Of a stretch of DNA of 64,000 nucleotides, positions 51,001 to 58,224 are shown one piece after another (position 1 is the stretch's first letter; each line of letters opens with the position of its first letter). Source of the stretch: Lishizhenia sp. (GTDB lineage Bacteria > Bacteroidota > Bacteroidia > Flavobacteriales_D > Crocinitomicaceae); NCBI GenBank assembly GCA_007117355.1, contig SKGS01000044.1:25527-89526 (forward strand). The letters are read 5' to 3'. A program made the position numbers and the translations under genes. Below the pieces are notes generated by a model. That model searched no databases. It saw nothing but the letters and a program-made list of their open reading frames with translations, and had not been told where the DNA came from.

Positions 51001-52444
51001 GGATTATACTTGCGTTAACTTCAGCGTCACTTGCTGTGAGAAATGCATTGTCTTTGAAAATCAAAAACCCTGTTGAAGAAGTATCTCCTAGAACCAGTTT
51101 TTGATTTAAAGTAACATCGCCATAAACATATAATGAGGAGTCAAGTTGTAACTTTTGGGTTTCAGTAATGTTTTCCCAAGTCATTGTTTTGATGGAAGTT
51201 GAATCATCTAAAACAACAATGTTGTTAGGTGCTAAAAATGAGTTTTCATCAAAGACAACATGGTCACTTGAGCCAGGAAGGCAGCCTATGGAGCTTCCTC
51301 CGCTATTCGAAGCCCAGTTATTGGAGTTTAGCCATTCACCACTATTTCCTATCCAATAAAAAGTACTAGAAACGACATTCCATCCATCTGAATTTTGGAC
51401 TCCAGAAAAGGTTAGTTCATAATTACCTACTGGACTTATATCCACATCTCGAATTGTTAAGCCTGTTAAGCTAAGGTTGAAGTTATCCGTTTTAGTCAAA
51501 AATGCTTTTTCATTAGGATTTGATGAACGAATAGACACCTTGGAACTGCACGTTCCATTGATAATTAACTCTGAAAATGAGGTTGTTTGAGTACTTTCTA
51601 ATTCCCAATATTCATCTACATCTATTTGTAGGTTCTCAAAATTATTACTCCCGACGAAAACTGCTGATGCAGCGTTGATTTTTAGATTTTTATAGTTATG
51701 GCTGCCTCCAAAAAAGGAAACTTCGTTGCCTAGGTTTGTAATTTCTATTTCACTATCGCTAAAGTCAACTGTGGTATTTAGCTCACTAATACCAAATCCT
51801 CCGTTAGTTATTAATATTTCTGAATTGTTACAATTTATTGTTTTCTCAAAAGCAGTATTAGCATTAAAATATGTTAACTCTAGCTTCCTATTAGTTGCCT
51901 CAATTTGGGCATTATTGATTGTTAACTCTAGTCCGTTAAAATCATCTAAGAAGTGTACTGTTCCTTGTTGAAGAATAAAATCTAGTTCCCAAACTATAGC
52001 ACCTGAAGTTATAAAATGGTCGTTTGCACTAGTGATGAGAACATGTTGCCAAGTGCCGTCGAAAGATAGATTATGAACTCCTCCCAGAATACTCCCTCCA
52101 AGTTGAATGCTTACCTCTGACAATGCACTGAAAGTAAAGAATGTATTTACGTTTGAAAGGTCGATAGAGTGAACATTTATATTCGCATTTACAGAAATTA
52201 TGGAAGCAGCATTTAAGTTAGAGGAGGCATCAAAATAAATAGTATCTGTTTCTCCTGGCAAAACCGTTGATGCTGCACCCCCAGAAGTAAGTGACCAATT
52301 TGTTATCGTATGAAAACTACCTGAACCGCCAACCCAATAAAACTTTCCCGCAACTCCAAAAAGTGGCATTATTATAAATGCAGTTAATAGAAGAATTATA
52401 TTTTTCGTTAGTTTCAAAATATTTGACCTAATAGTTGGTTTCAA
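45056..52444 (-). CDS. Giant T9SS-secreted repeat protein with RCC1-type propeller and type A sorting domain
   Basis: N-terminal 'KFYWVGGSGSFHTITNWS'; many ~80-aa repeats 'CxGExVxFxASGAxxYEFxxNG....L.NGDxVxVxG'; RCC1 repeats 'VFTWGMNNAGQLGNGN', 'IHVWGANNFGQLGTGN', 'LFVWGNNSSGQLGLND'; C-terminal 'ISVYPNPATDKLKI...LSAGIYILEINID'. Confidence 0.93.
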   Translation of the reverse strand: MKPTIRSNILKLTKNIILLLTAFIIMPLFGVAGKFYWVGGSGSFHTITNWSLTSGGAASTVLPGETDTIYFDASSNLNAASIISVNANINVHSIDLSNVNTFFTFSALSEVSIQLGGSILGGVHNLSFDGTWQHVLITSANDHFITSGAIVWELDFILQQGTVHFLDDFNGLELTINNAQIEATNRKLELTYFNANTAFEKTINCNNSEILITNGGFGISELNTTVDFSDSEIEITNLGNEVSFFGGSHNYKNLKINAASAVFVGSNNFENLQIDVDEYWELESTQTTSFSELIINGTCSSKVSIRSSNPNEKAFLTKTDNFNLSLTGLTIRDVDISPVGNYELTFSGVQNSDGWNVVSSTFYWIGNSGEWLNSNNWASNSGGSSIGCLPGSSDHVVFDENSFLAPNNIVVLDDSTSIKTMTWENITETQKLQLDSSLYVYGDVTLNQKLVLGDTSSTGFLIFKDNAFLTASDAEVNASIILSTEESSQTVTLGSALTMDIRSTLILSNGTFSTNDYPFTTGVFQVFPTLDALSSGRHANFGSSDVQLFMRFESYFDPSFTFDPGTSHILVQNDSNFRRGILTAGIDFHDVTIDFQPLLNPQLIEGSNSFNRLKIEKGSRLFFQDGETQTVFDSLIIAGTCSDSIWINSLDTLTGAAAFIEKSGNINAQDITCLNVKNIEVTGSPLNARFSKGSGNAMGWEFDPTPSIVASLEATGSFCFGDTVHLTNNSESFEGGMTGVTSFWYFNDGTGYFLDPPLDTVFISFVPDTNAHIFQAFDSIDVVLESQYQGCSDFDTLRIKITNPTFSVFSSFSGDSEICYNQQVSFESVSANDLTEFEFFFNGVSTAPPSQQNTSFQVFPFEDGDDVEVKAYLNGCEANQSYTFSPDIFQEPVYSFYNNTTANAICEGEEVIFEASDNLNQHSYRFFRNGIPTTSFQVGIGTYETSQLQNQDEISLIVLDVNGCRDTSSVIITVNDFTETNLISSAIGNVICSGESITFEASGAEEYAFYINNSLIQPQSTMATFISNTLSQGDTVKVLGFTNEGCSRFSDDKFTYIISPSPDTELTSNLTSNEICEGEQVIFQASNATIYEFLINNQIVQGPSLVSVLETNSLANGDVVKVIGKSGDCAKESLEQSFLVNPSPQLTLENNLGTTTVCDNETLVFTAGGADTYQFFSNGNPQTSESSLNVFTTGDLVTNQIISVVGKIGDCSASMQQQFNILSSPSTQLFSQHPTNIICEGDPISFVSAGASNYDFLVNGISAQGVTSNSEFNNPMLDIGINTISVIGTAPNGCSSLSNEISVESKIVPQTNLISSLPLSICSGTEIDFEASGAVNYQFLIDGIPQTTLTSNDVFSTSSLQNNQAVSVLGEIQGCTSFSNSLLFEVLPSPNVSLTGSIGLTTYCEDLEVVYTADGADEYTFFVNGVNQQNNPNETTISSLTLPTGNVNLMVEGTSNGCSNQNQVSLFLHELPSATITSVGDNEICQGEAIEFIASGGVEYEFFINNNLQGNLTPNPSFISTALNNGDQVSVLVTSSAGCKSEAQMTETIVNPTPNLQLNSSNAGSSICAGNVVFLEASGANQYEFLRNGISIAPPSTSNQTFISNLTNGEQISVLGTLGQCNALSDPILFTVFGLPIVSINSINSNTLCEGEMAELEAFGATNYQWFVNNTPVGTASADASFTSLLENGDFVTVVGETNGCSSLSPSVEFEIIDYPDLLAQSSESSNEICFGDTLTFEASGAETYSFFINDILLQDGVLNIFETNELQNNDVINILGANGSCVADTISFEFTVNTMDLDLISNNNPFICSGDELIFTASGASHYEFQVNGNSVQLLSPTNTWISSNLTKGDEVSFMAWNTNTNCFQPSETSIFINVVDIPEIEVSGDLTFCEGDSVILTNSASYGHQWFMNNEEIIGANTPSLTTLEEGVYNLEITKGGLGDVWARGKNASGIIGNGMNLNAISLQKAKSNESFHSIVGGFEFIVGLSESGEVFTWGMNNAGQLGNGNFTAFNTPIELNLSNIKAVAATENSVMAVANNGSIHVWGANNFGQLGTGNQNMINFPFLNPSIQDIDSVAGGRSHFVLLHTDGTVWTVGDNSFGQLGNNSLVSSSEFIQVQELSNIIRVGASEYSSFAISADGELFVWGNNSSGQLGLNDNNNRLAPVLSSLKNVKSATGGANHSLFLLQNGKVYTSGGNNFGQLGNGTTQASSNLFRTNLSSVSQIAAGPFTSLALRNDGFVYGFGYNAEKQIANSSTNNILTPIFIDQLDGITAITASQHATHFIFGNSKTCISNEFETIVLPAPKPIITVDDEFLTSSNADSYQWFFQNNIIPLGTSQTIQAFNNGNYSVTVTYDNGCVASSEDVFVEVLSIQKNELFNISVYPNPATDKLKITSNWDENQSSIAQVTMINQLGKMVFFNENIELYDSEIDISNLSAGIYILEINIDNTFKEHFKIVKHNNP

Positions 52445-52519
52445 TTATGTTGAGTTGCTTGTTACGTGATTTATAGTAAATAGTTACAAGGCACTTGTAA
52501 AAATAAGGCATTAATCATA

Positions 52520-52542
52520 TTTAACACAATAATAGTGTTAAA
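52520..52542. promoter_or_regulatory. 8-bp inverted repeat TTTAACAC-N7-GTGTTAAA upstream of the giant operon
   Basis: Perfect arms 52520-52527 and 52535-52542; ~80 bp upstream of the minus-strand start at 52444. Confidence 0.35.
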
Positions 52543-52650
52543 AATGTCATATATTTAACAGTTTGCCAAGACTGAAGTGATTGAAGCTCCTTTTATTAGG
52601 GAGCTGATTAGAAAATCATACATATTTTAGCAATATCAAAACATTGTAGT

Positions 52651-53283
52651 TTAATAGATTAATAAGTCTAATCGTTGCCAACCTTCATCACACATTTTAG
52701 ATTCAAACCAATAATCAATAATATCGCTATTTTTATTTATGTGGTATTGTATTGAGGTAGAAAACACCCCGTCTTCGACATATAAATCTAAGTTGGCATT
52801 AAAATTGGGTAGCGAATCTATAAATTGTCCTTCAACAAAAGGCCCAGGAACTTTGTTCCACACACCACTATTGATTTTGTAATATAACGTGTCTTGCGAT
52901 GTGTATGGGTTTGCCACGGTTAATAGAATAAAAAAATCAAATTTGAATGCTGGTACAACCTTGCCTAAATTCAAATTTCTTCTAAATGGAATATTGTCCA
53001 TGGTTATACTGTTGCCCCTTAAAGAAACGTGTGCCGCTGTACGCGTTTCAAATGTGTGGTCAAATATCCCTTCAGAATCTGTCATGAAAGAACCACCATA
53101 ACCACTTAAAATCAAACCAGGCATTTGTCTAATGGAGATGCGTTCATTCGATATTGGTGTTTCACAATCTAGCATTAACCGTCCTGTTATTCGTGCTTCT
53201 TTTTTGCAACCAAAAAGTGTTACCAATAGAAGAAAAAAGAACCACCTAATAAGGGGAAAATTAGCTGTTAATTTCGTGTCCAT
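52651..53283 (-). CDS. Hypothetical lipoprotein with carboxypeptidase-regulatory-like domain
   Basis: 'LLVTLFGCKKEARITGRLMLDCETPISNERISIRQ...FMTDSEGIFDHTFETRT'. Confidence 0.65.
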   Translation of the reverse strand: MDTKLTANFPLIRWFFFLLLVTLFGCKKEARITGRLMLDCETPISNERISIRQMPGLILSGYGGSFMTDSEGIFDHTFETRTAAHVSLRGNSITMDNIPFRRNLNLGKVVPAFKFDFFILLTVANPYTSQDTLYYKINSGVWNKVPGPFVEGQFIDSLPNFNANLDLYVEDGVFSTSIQYHINKNSDIIDYWFESKMCDEGWQRLDLLIY

Positions 53284-54239
53284 ATTCTCGTGTTTAAGTT
53301 TAATTCTTCTACTAAAGATACAACTAATTTTATTTCTTCAAAATAATGAGTCAATGAAGTGTCTGCATATACTGACTCTCTAAAACTAGGCGTAAACAAA
53401 TCATCATCGTTTGAAATTGCGACAAATACATGATTATGCACAAATGAAAAATATATGTCATCCTTCGGGTAGTTCTTTTTGAACTCTACGATTGCATTTT
53501 GAATTTTATAAGTTAAGATGTAGCGAGCTGTCACATCATTTGTAGAAAGGCAAACAAAGTTTTTATTTAGCTGTTGGCTTTCCAGATGAACCACGTGGTT
53601 TTTTCTCCTGAATAGTTTGTTTTTTAACAAGTTCCACTCAGCATATTTTCTTGGTACGAGTAGTGTTTGACCTTGAAAGTCTTTATGAAAGTCAGCAATA
53701 AAAAAAAGACCTTGAAAAACAACGTTTCCATCTGTGGATCCGTTTCTACCAACAAGAGTACTATTGGTGACGAATAATTCAGAAAAATGGAACGAGGTTT
53801 TATCAATTTTACCTTCTACAAAATCATTTCCAGAATATTTGCTAATCCTATCTCTAAAGATTTTACTTGCTAAGAAATTCCGAGAAGGAACACACCTTAG
53901 TGGGTGATAAAATAAATCTTGAGAAATAAATTTAATTGTCGGAGCAAGTAAATCAAACTTAAATTTTCTAGTAAAATTCAACTTTCTAAGTTTATACGAA
54001 TAATGAGATATCCCATAAACATAAGTGATAAAATACAACACACTGAAAACTATTATTAACCAAGCATATAAGCCACTAATTAAAAGAACAAAAACAAAGA
54101 AGCCAAAAAAACCAAAAACACCAATGTAGTATTGCAGTTTAATGTAACTCAATCCTTTCAGGCGAATAGCTTCTAGCTTTTTCATCTGTTCCGATAAATG
54201 AGTTTTTTGAAAAAGTAAAAATTCCTCTGTGGTTTTCAT
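53268..54239 (-). CDS. DUF3137 family membrane protein
   Basis: Two TM segments then 'GKIDKTSFHFSELFVTNS...VVFQGLFFIADFHKDFQGQTLLVPR'. Confidence 0.75.
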   Translation of the reverse strand: MKTTEEFLLFQKTHLSEQMKKLEAIRLKGLSYIKLQYYIGVFGFFGFFVFVLLISGLYAWLIIVFSVLYFITYVYGISHYSYKLRKLNFTRKFKFDLLAPTIKFISQDLFYHPLRCVPSRNFLASKIFRDRISKYSGNDFVEGKIDKTSFHFSELFVTNSTLVGRNGSTDGNVVFQGLFFIADFHKDFQGQTLLVPRKYAEWNLLKNKLFRRKNHVVHLESQQLNKNFVCLSTNDVTARYILTYKIQNAIVEFKKNYPKDDIYFSFVHNHVFVAISNDDDLFTPSFRESVYADTSLTHYFEEIKLVVSLVEELNLNTRIWTRN

Positions 54240-54242
54240 TTG

Positions 54243-54893
54243 TTATTGATTAGGGAGCAAAAAGTAGCCCTCAGGTGGTTCAATAGAAAATATATGAGCC
54301 TTATTTTCCAAATTGAAACTTATATCTGTTAACTTGTAAATAAACTTAAAGTTGTTTTCTATAACAGAAAACTCTAACGGAATGTATGGTAATCGTGGGT
54401 TAATCAAGCCTTTGACTTCGTTAGTTAATTCGATTTCTGAAGTACACCAGTAAATAATATTTTTACCTTGATGATGTAAAATGTATTTTTGACAATTGTA
54501 TCCAAGTATTTTTTTAAACTCTGGAAGAGCCATAACCTCTCCTTCTAATTGTTGAAGTTTACCTGATTCTGAATTCAACATCAATTGTTTGATAGAAGCC
54601 TTTTGTGCAAATCTTCCTTCTGTATTTGCGATTAAGGAAATTCCTTTGTCTTTTTTAAAATCTATACGCATAGATGTTGCTGAATAATTTCCTAATTTAA
54701 AATCAACCCTTGACCGATTTTCATCAAAAAAAAGCATCATTCTACTATCGCGCATAAGTTTTGCTGTTTGCAGTGAAAGAAATGCTGTGTCTAAAGATAT
54801 CACCTCCACGTCAAACCTAAGGTAACCTTCTTTAATTTGACTATTTAGAGGAAAGAAGCAGAAGTAAGTTAAAACAAAAAATATCCATCTCAT
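54243..54893 (-). CDS. GLPGLI-family-like exported protein
   Basis: 'KKILGYNCQKYILHHQGKNIIYWCTSEIE...LINPRLPYIPLEFSV' resembles the GLPGLI core; motif is degenerate. Confidence 0.5.
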   Translation of the reverse strand: MRWIFFVLTYFCFFPLNSQIKEGYLRFDVEVISLDTAFLSLQTAKLMRDSRMMLFFDENRSRVDFKLGNYSATSMRIDFKKDKGISLIANTEGRFAQKASIKQLMLNSESGKLQQLEGEVMALPEFKKILGYNCQKYILHHQGKNIIYWCTSEIELTNEVKGLINPRLPYIPLEFSVIENNFKFIYKLTDISFNLENKAHIFSIEPPEGYFLLPNQ

Positions 54894-55060
54894 GAGGTAA
54901 AATTAAACAATTGCACAGAAATATTTTAACTAGTGGACATTACATTTAGTAAGAACCGAAATATGAAAAATAGTAAAACTGACTAAAATCAGCCTTTAGA
55001 CTAACAAATGTCATTTAAAAAACAGTTCTTTATCGGTTCTTTTGCCTAAAAAAATAAGTC

Positions 55061-55354
55061 ATGCAAACAGTAACAAATCAAACGGGTTTTTGGGCAAATC
55101 TTTTCGGAGGAGAATTAGAAGAAAATAGATTTGCAATAATTAGTGCAGCTTTACTTATTGTTGGCTGCCTTGGAGGGGTAACAGTTGGTTTAGGAGCAAT
55201 AAATTATACTTGGCAGCTTATTGCTATAGTAATTCCTACAATGACAACGTTATCGTTATTACTTGCAGTCGCTCCGCTTAATTGGATTTTAAATATGACC
55301 GTAGTGTCATCATTAATAAACGTTATAATTCTAATCGTTAATTTGTTAGGTTAA
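55061..55354 (+). CDS. Small membrane protein (three predicted TM segments)
   Basis: 97 aa, strongly hydrophobic, followed by a strong terminator. Confidence 0.75.
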   Translation: MQTVTNQTGFWANLFGGELEENRFAIISAALLIVGCLGGVTVGLGAINYTWQLIAIVIPTMTTLSLLLAVAPLNWILNMTVVSSLINVIILIVNLLG

Positions 55355-55389
55355 TCAACGTATAACCTTAATAAGGAATGCATTGGTTA

Positions 55390-55426
55390 AAATCCTTTTC
55401 AGTTCACTAACTGAAAGGGATTTTTT
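55390..55426. terminator. Rho-independent terminator
   Basis: AAATCCTTTTCAGTT-CACT-AACTGAAAGGGATTT then TTT; 15-bp stem with one G-U pair. Confidence 0.85.
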
Positions 55427-55488
55427 AATTTGGTTATTTCATAAAAACGCAATATTTTTTGTAAAAAACTAATAATCAACTTGTTTAT

Positions 55489-56004
55489 ATGAAAATCAAG
55501 CTGCTTTCTTATGTTCTGTTTCTCGTTATTATAACAGGCAACACCTTTTTTCCATTATATGGAATCTCGCAAACAGAAACACTTACGATAAAAACGATTT
55601 CGTTTCATCAAGTTGAAGAAAAGTCAGCCCATCTTCTTTGTGACTCTTCTTGGGTAGAGGATGAGATTGTTCTTTTTGTTACAGCTATTTCTAAGGACTT
55701 CCCTTGTGATTTTGCATTTAGTGAAGGAGAAGTAGCACTATACCCTGCAAAACTGGTGGTGCAACTTGATAGCATTTTGTCTAATAATCTTAGATGGATA
55801 ACCTTCGATATTGAAGATCACTGTGGAGAAGCATGCTCAATAGTTACCTTATTTGATGAATCGGATCAAGCTTTTGAAACTCTTTATAACTCGCAAATTG
55901 GCGATCCAGAAACACTTCGTTATCAAAAAAAAGGAACTACGAACATTGTTAAAGTGACCTTTGAATCTATGGAAGGTGTGTTAAGGCAAATAAGGTTTTA
56001 TTAA
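55489..56004 (+). CDS. Hypothetical exported protein
   Basis: N-terminal hydrophobic segment; ORF 171 aa; no family recognised. Confidence 0.65.
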   Translation: MKIKLLSYVLFLVIITGNTFFPLYGISQTETLTIKTISFHQVEEKSAHLLCDSSWVEDEIVLFVTAISKDFPCDFAFSEGEVALYPAKLVVQLDSILSNNLRWITFDIEDHCGEACSIVTLFDESDQAFETLYNSQIGDPETLRYQKKGTTNIVKVTFESMEGVLRQIRFY

Positions 56005-56038
56005 CTTTGTAGCAATACGAATGTAAATAAATCCAATA

Positions 56039-56893
56039 ATGACAAAACATTTTCTATTCTTGTTCTTGTGTGCTTTTTTTGTTGGCTCTTTATTTGCACA
56101 ACGAAAATCAAAGCTAAATACCAACGGGAAAGGAACATTATTTGCTTATGCGGGGCTTACTAAGGTCGGTTACGCTAATAGCACCATTTCATTTTTTGGC
56201 GAAGACTTCAATTTCGATTTAGCGAATACAACCTTACAAGACACGGAAAATAACGAAACGTTTTTCGATTTTAATTCTGAAAATGCGACATTACAGTTTT
56301 CTGCACATCTTGGATATTACATTTTGCCCAAATGGGCTTTAACCATCGGTGTTGACAAGATGAATGTTTTTATGTCAGAAGAACAAAACACACGCATTTC
56401 TGGTTCTTTTGCTCCTGAGTCACATAGCAGTTTTGAAGGAAATTACGACAATGTTGCGCTAAGTCCTTCACGTGAAGAATTATATTATCGTCAGTCTTTG
56501 GGGACACATTACGTTCGGCTAGGGTTTTTAAAAAGTGGCCAACATTCAAAAACATCAAATGCTTCTTTCGAACTATTGTCGCATGTTGGAGCTGGTGTAG
56601 GATTTCTATTTTCTAATGCTGATTTTACGTTTGATGGTCTTACATCCCAACAAAACAGGTCGATAAGTGGTTTTGGCATCAATGGAATAGCTGGAGTAAG
56701 AGCTGTTTTTGCACAACATGTTTTTCTGCAATTTAATCTTTCTGGCGGATTATTGAGTCATCGCTCCATCGTTTTACACCCGATATTGCCAAGAAACGCA
56801 CAGTATAATTCTTTTTATTTGGCGCCAGAATTGAGTTTGGGAATTAGCTTGTTTGTGCGACCCACAGATTGTGGGACTTGTCCGAAATGGTGA
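56039..56893 (+). CDS. Outer-membrane beta-barrel protein
   Basis: Signal peptide 'MTKHFLFLFLCAFFVGSLFAQ', beta-rich repeats typical of Bacteroidota barrels. Confidence 0.7.
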   Translation: MTKHFLFLFLCAFFVGSLFAQRKSKLNTNGKGTLFAYAGLTKVGYANSTISFFGEDFNFDLANTTLQDTENNETFFDFNSENATLQFSAHLGYYILPKWALTIGVDKMNVFMSEEQNTRISGSFAPESHSSFEGNYDNVALSPSREELYYRQSLGTHYVRLGFLKSGQHSKTSNASFELLSHVGAGVGFLFSNADFTFDGLTSQQNRSISGFGINGIAGVRAVFAQHVFLQFNLSGGLLSHRSIVLHPILPRNAQYNSFYLAPELSLGISLFVRPTDCGTCPKW

Positions 56894-56907
56894 TATAAGA
56901 CAAGCCA

Positions 56908-58224
56908 TCACTTCTTATTTCTATACTTTTCATATAACTCATGCTGATGGTGCTTAATTGCTGCAAACTTTCCATCTACTAGAATCAAAGTAACATCGTG
57001 CGTTCGCATATCTAAAGCATCTCCTTTGCTTACAAAAAGTGTAGCCTTTTTACCAACCTCAATACTTCCATATTTTTTTTCAACTCCGATGATTTCTGCA
57101 GCGTTGAGTGTTACAGATTGAACAGCCTGTTCTTCTGTTAAACCATAAGCTCTTGCTGTCCCAGCTAAAAAAGGAATGTTTCTAGACTGCATTGCCTCCA
57201 TATCTCCAGCATTTTCAAGACAAAACTTTACGCCGCCATCTTGAAGCAATTTTGGAAGTCTATACACCAAATCCATTGGGTCGTCTTCGCTATCGGGAAG
57301 TCTATGGAGACGGGTTAGCATAACAGGGATTTCTCCATCACGAAGTAACTCTGTGATTTTGTAACTGTCATATCCTCCAACGATTACAGGGAATTTAAAT
57401 TTAAATTCTTGTACCAACGAAACAACGTCTAGTAATTGACGTAGTTCATTAGCGTGAAAATAAATTCTTTGACGGCCTTCAAAAACACCTTTCATTGCCT
57501 CGTATCTTGGGTCAAAAACGGCTTTACTTCCTTGCTCTTGGTATGCTGCCGCTGCGTGCAGAAAAGACACTAAAGCATGTTTTTCTTCTATGTATTTTTT
57601 ATTAGGTGTTTTTGGTTTTGGCTCTGCCCACCAACCGCCTCCTTGCATTGTTTTTGGCCAGTTGACATGTATTCCTTCATCTTTTTTAACCACTGCATCT
57701 TCCCAATTGTAGCCATCTAAGTGCATTAAGGATGAGGTTCCAGAAATCACACCACCCCTAGGAGTGGCTTGAGCGAATAATACCCCATTACTGCGCACGG
57801 TTGAAATAATCCGCGACTCAACATTAAATGCAATCAAAGAGCGTATGTGTGGGTTGTATTCTCCAACTTCTTTAAAGTCAACTGTTGCACGAACTGCATC
57901 TATTTCTGTTAAACCAAGCGTGGAGTTCATAGCGAAAAACCCGGGATAAAGGTGCTGGTTGGAAAGCTCAATTATTGTATCCCATTCTGCTGCTTCAACG
58001 GGATAGGTTAGCGCATTTTTAACCAAGGTGATTTCTCCGTTTTCTATACCAACCAAACCTTGCTCAATAACTGTTCCGTCGCCAACATGCACTTTCGCTT
58101 TAGTGATTAGAATTTTTTGACCCCAACTTGCAGTTGAAAGGAGAAAAATCCAGCCAATAAGAACTAAAATCGCTTTAATACTGTATGTTTTATTATTCTT
58201 CTCCATGTTCTCCAATTGTATCAC
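56908..58224 (-). CDS. Amidohydrolase-family protein, HxH motif absent
   Basis: 'LYPGFFAMNSTLGLTEIDAVRAT' where HxH is expected; C-terminal 'SVTLNAAEIIGVEKKYGSIEVGKKATLFVSKGDALD'. Confidence 0.85.
   Translation of the reverse strand: MIQLENMEKNNKTYSIKAILVLIGWIFLLSTASWGQKILITKAKVHVGDGTVIEQGLVGIENGEITLVKNALTYPVEAAEWDTIIELSNQHLYPGFFAMNSTLGLTEIDAVRATVDFKEVGEYNPHIRSLIAFNVESRIISTVRSNGVLFAQATPRGGVISGTSSLMHLDGYNWEDAVVKKDEGIHVNWPKTMQGGGWWAEPKPKTPNKKYIEEKHALVSFLHAAAAYQEQGSKAVFDPRYEAMKGVFEGRQRIYFHANELRQLLDVVSLVQEFKFKFPVIVGGYDSYKITELLRDGEIPVMLTRLHRLPDSEDDPMDLVYRLPKLLQDGGVKFCLENAGDMEAMQSRNIPFLAGTARAYGLTEEQAVQSVTLNAAEIIGVEKKYGSIEVGKKATLFVSKGDALDMRTHDVTLILVDGKFAAIKHHQHELYEKYRNKK

Noticed and set aside
36845-52444. 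Many small plus-strand ORFs (e.g. 38295-38567, 43845-44036, 46002-46235)
   Set aside because: Opposite-strand ORFs within long, clearly coding minus-strand genes; no signal peptides, domains or promoters.
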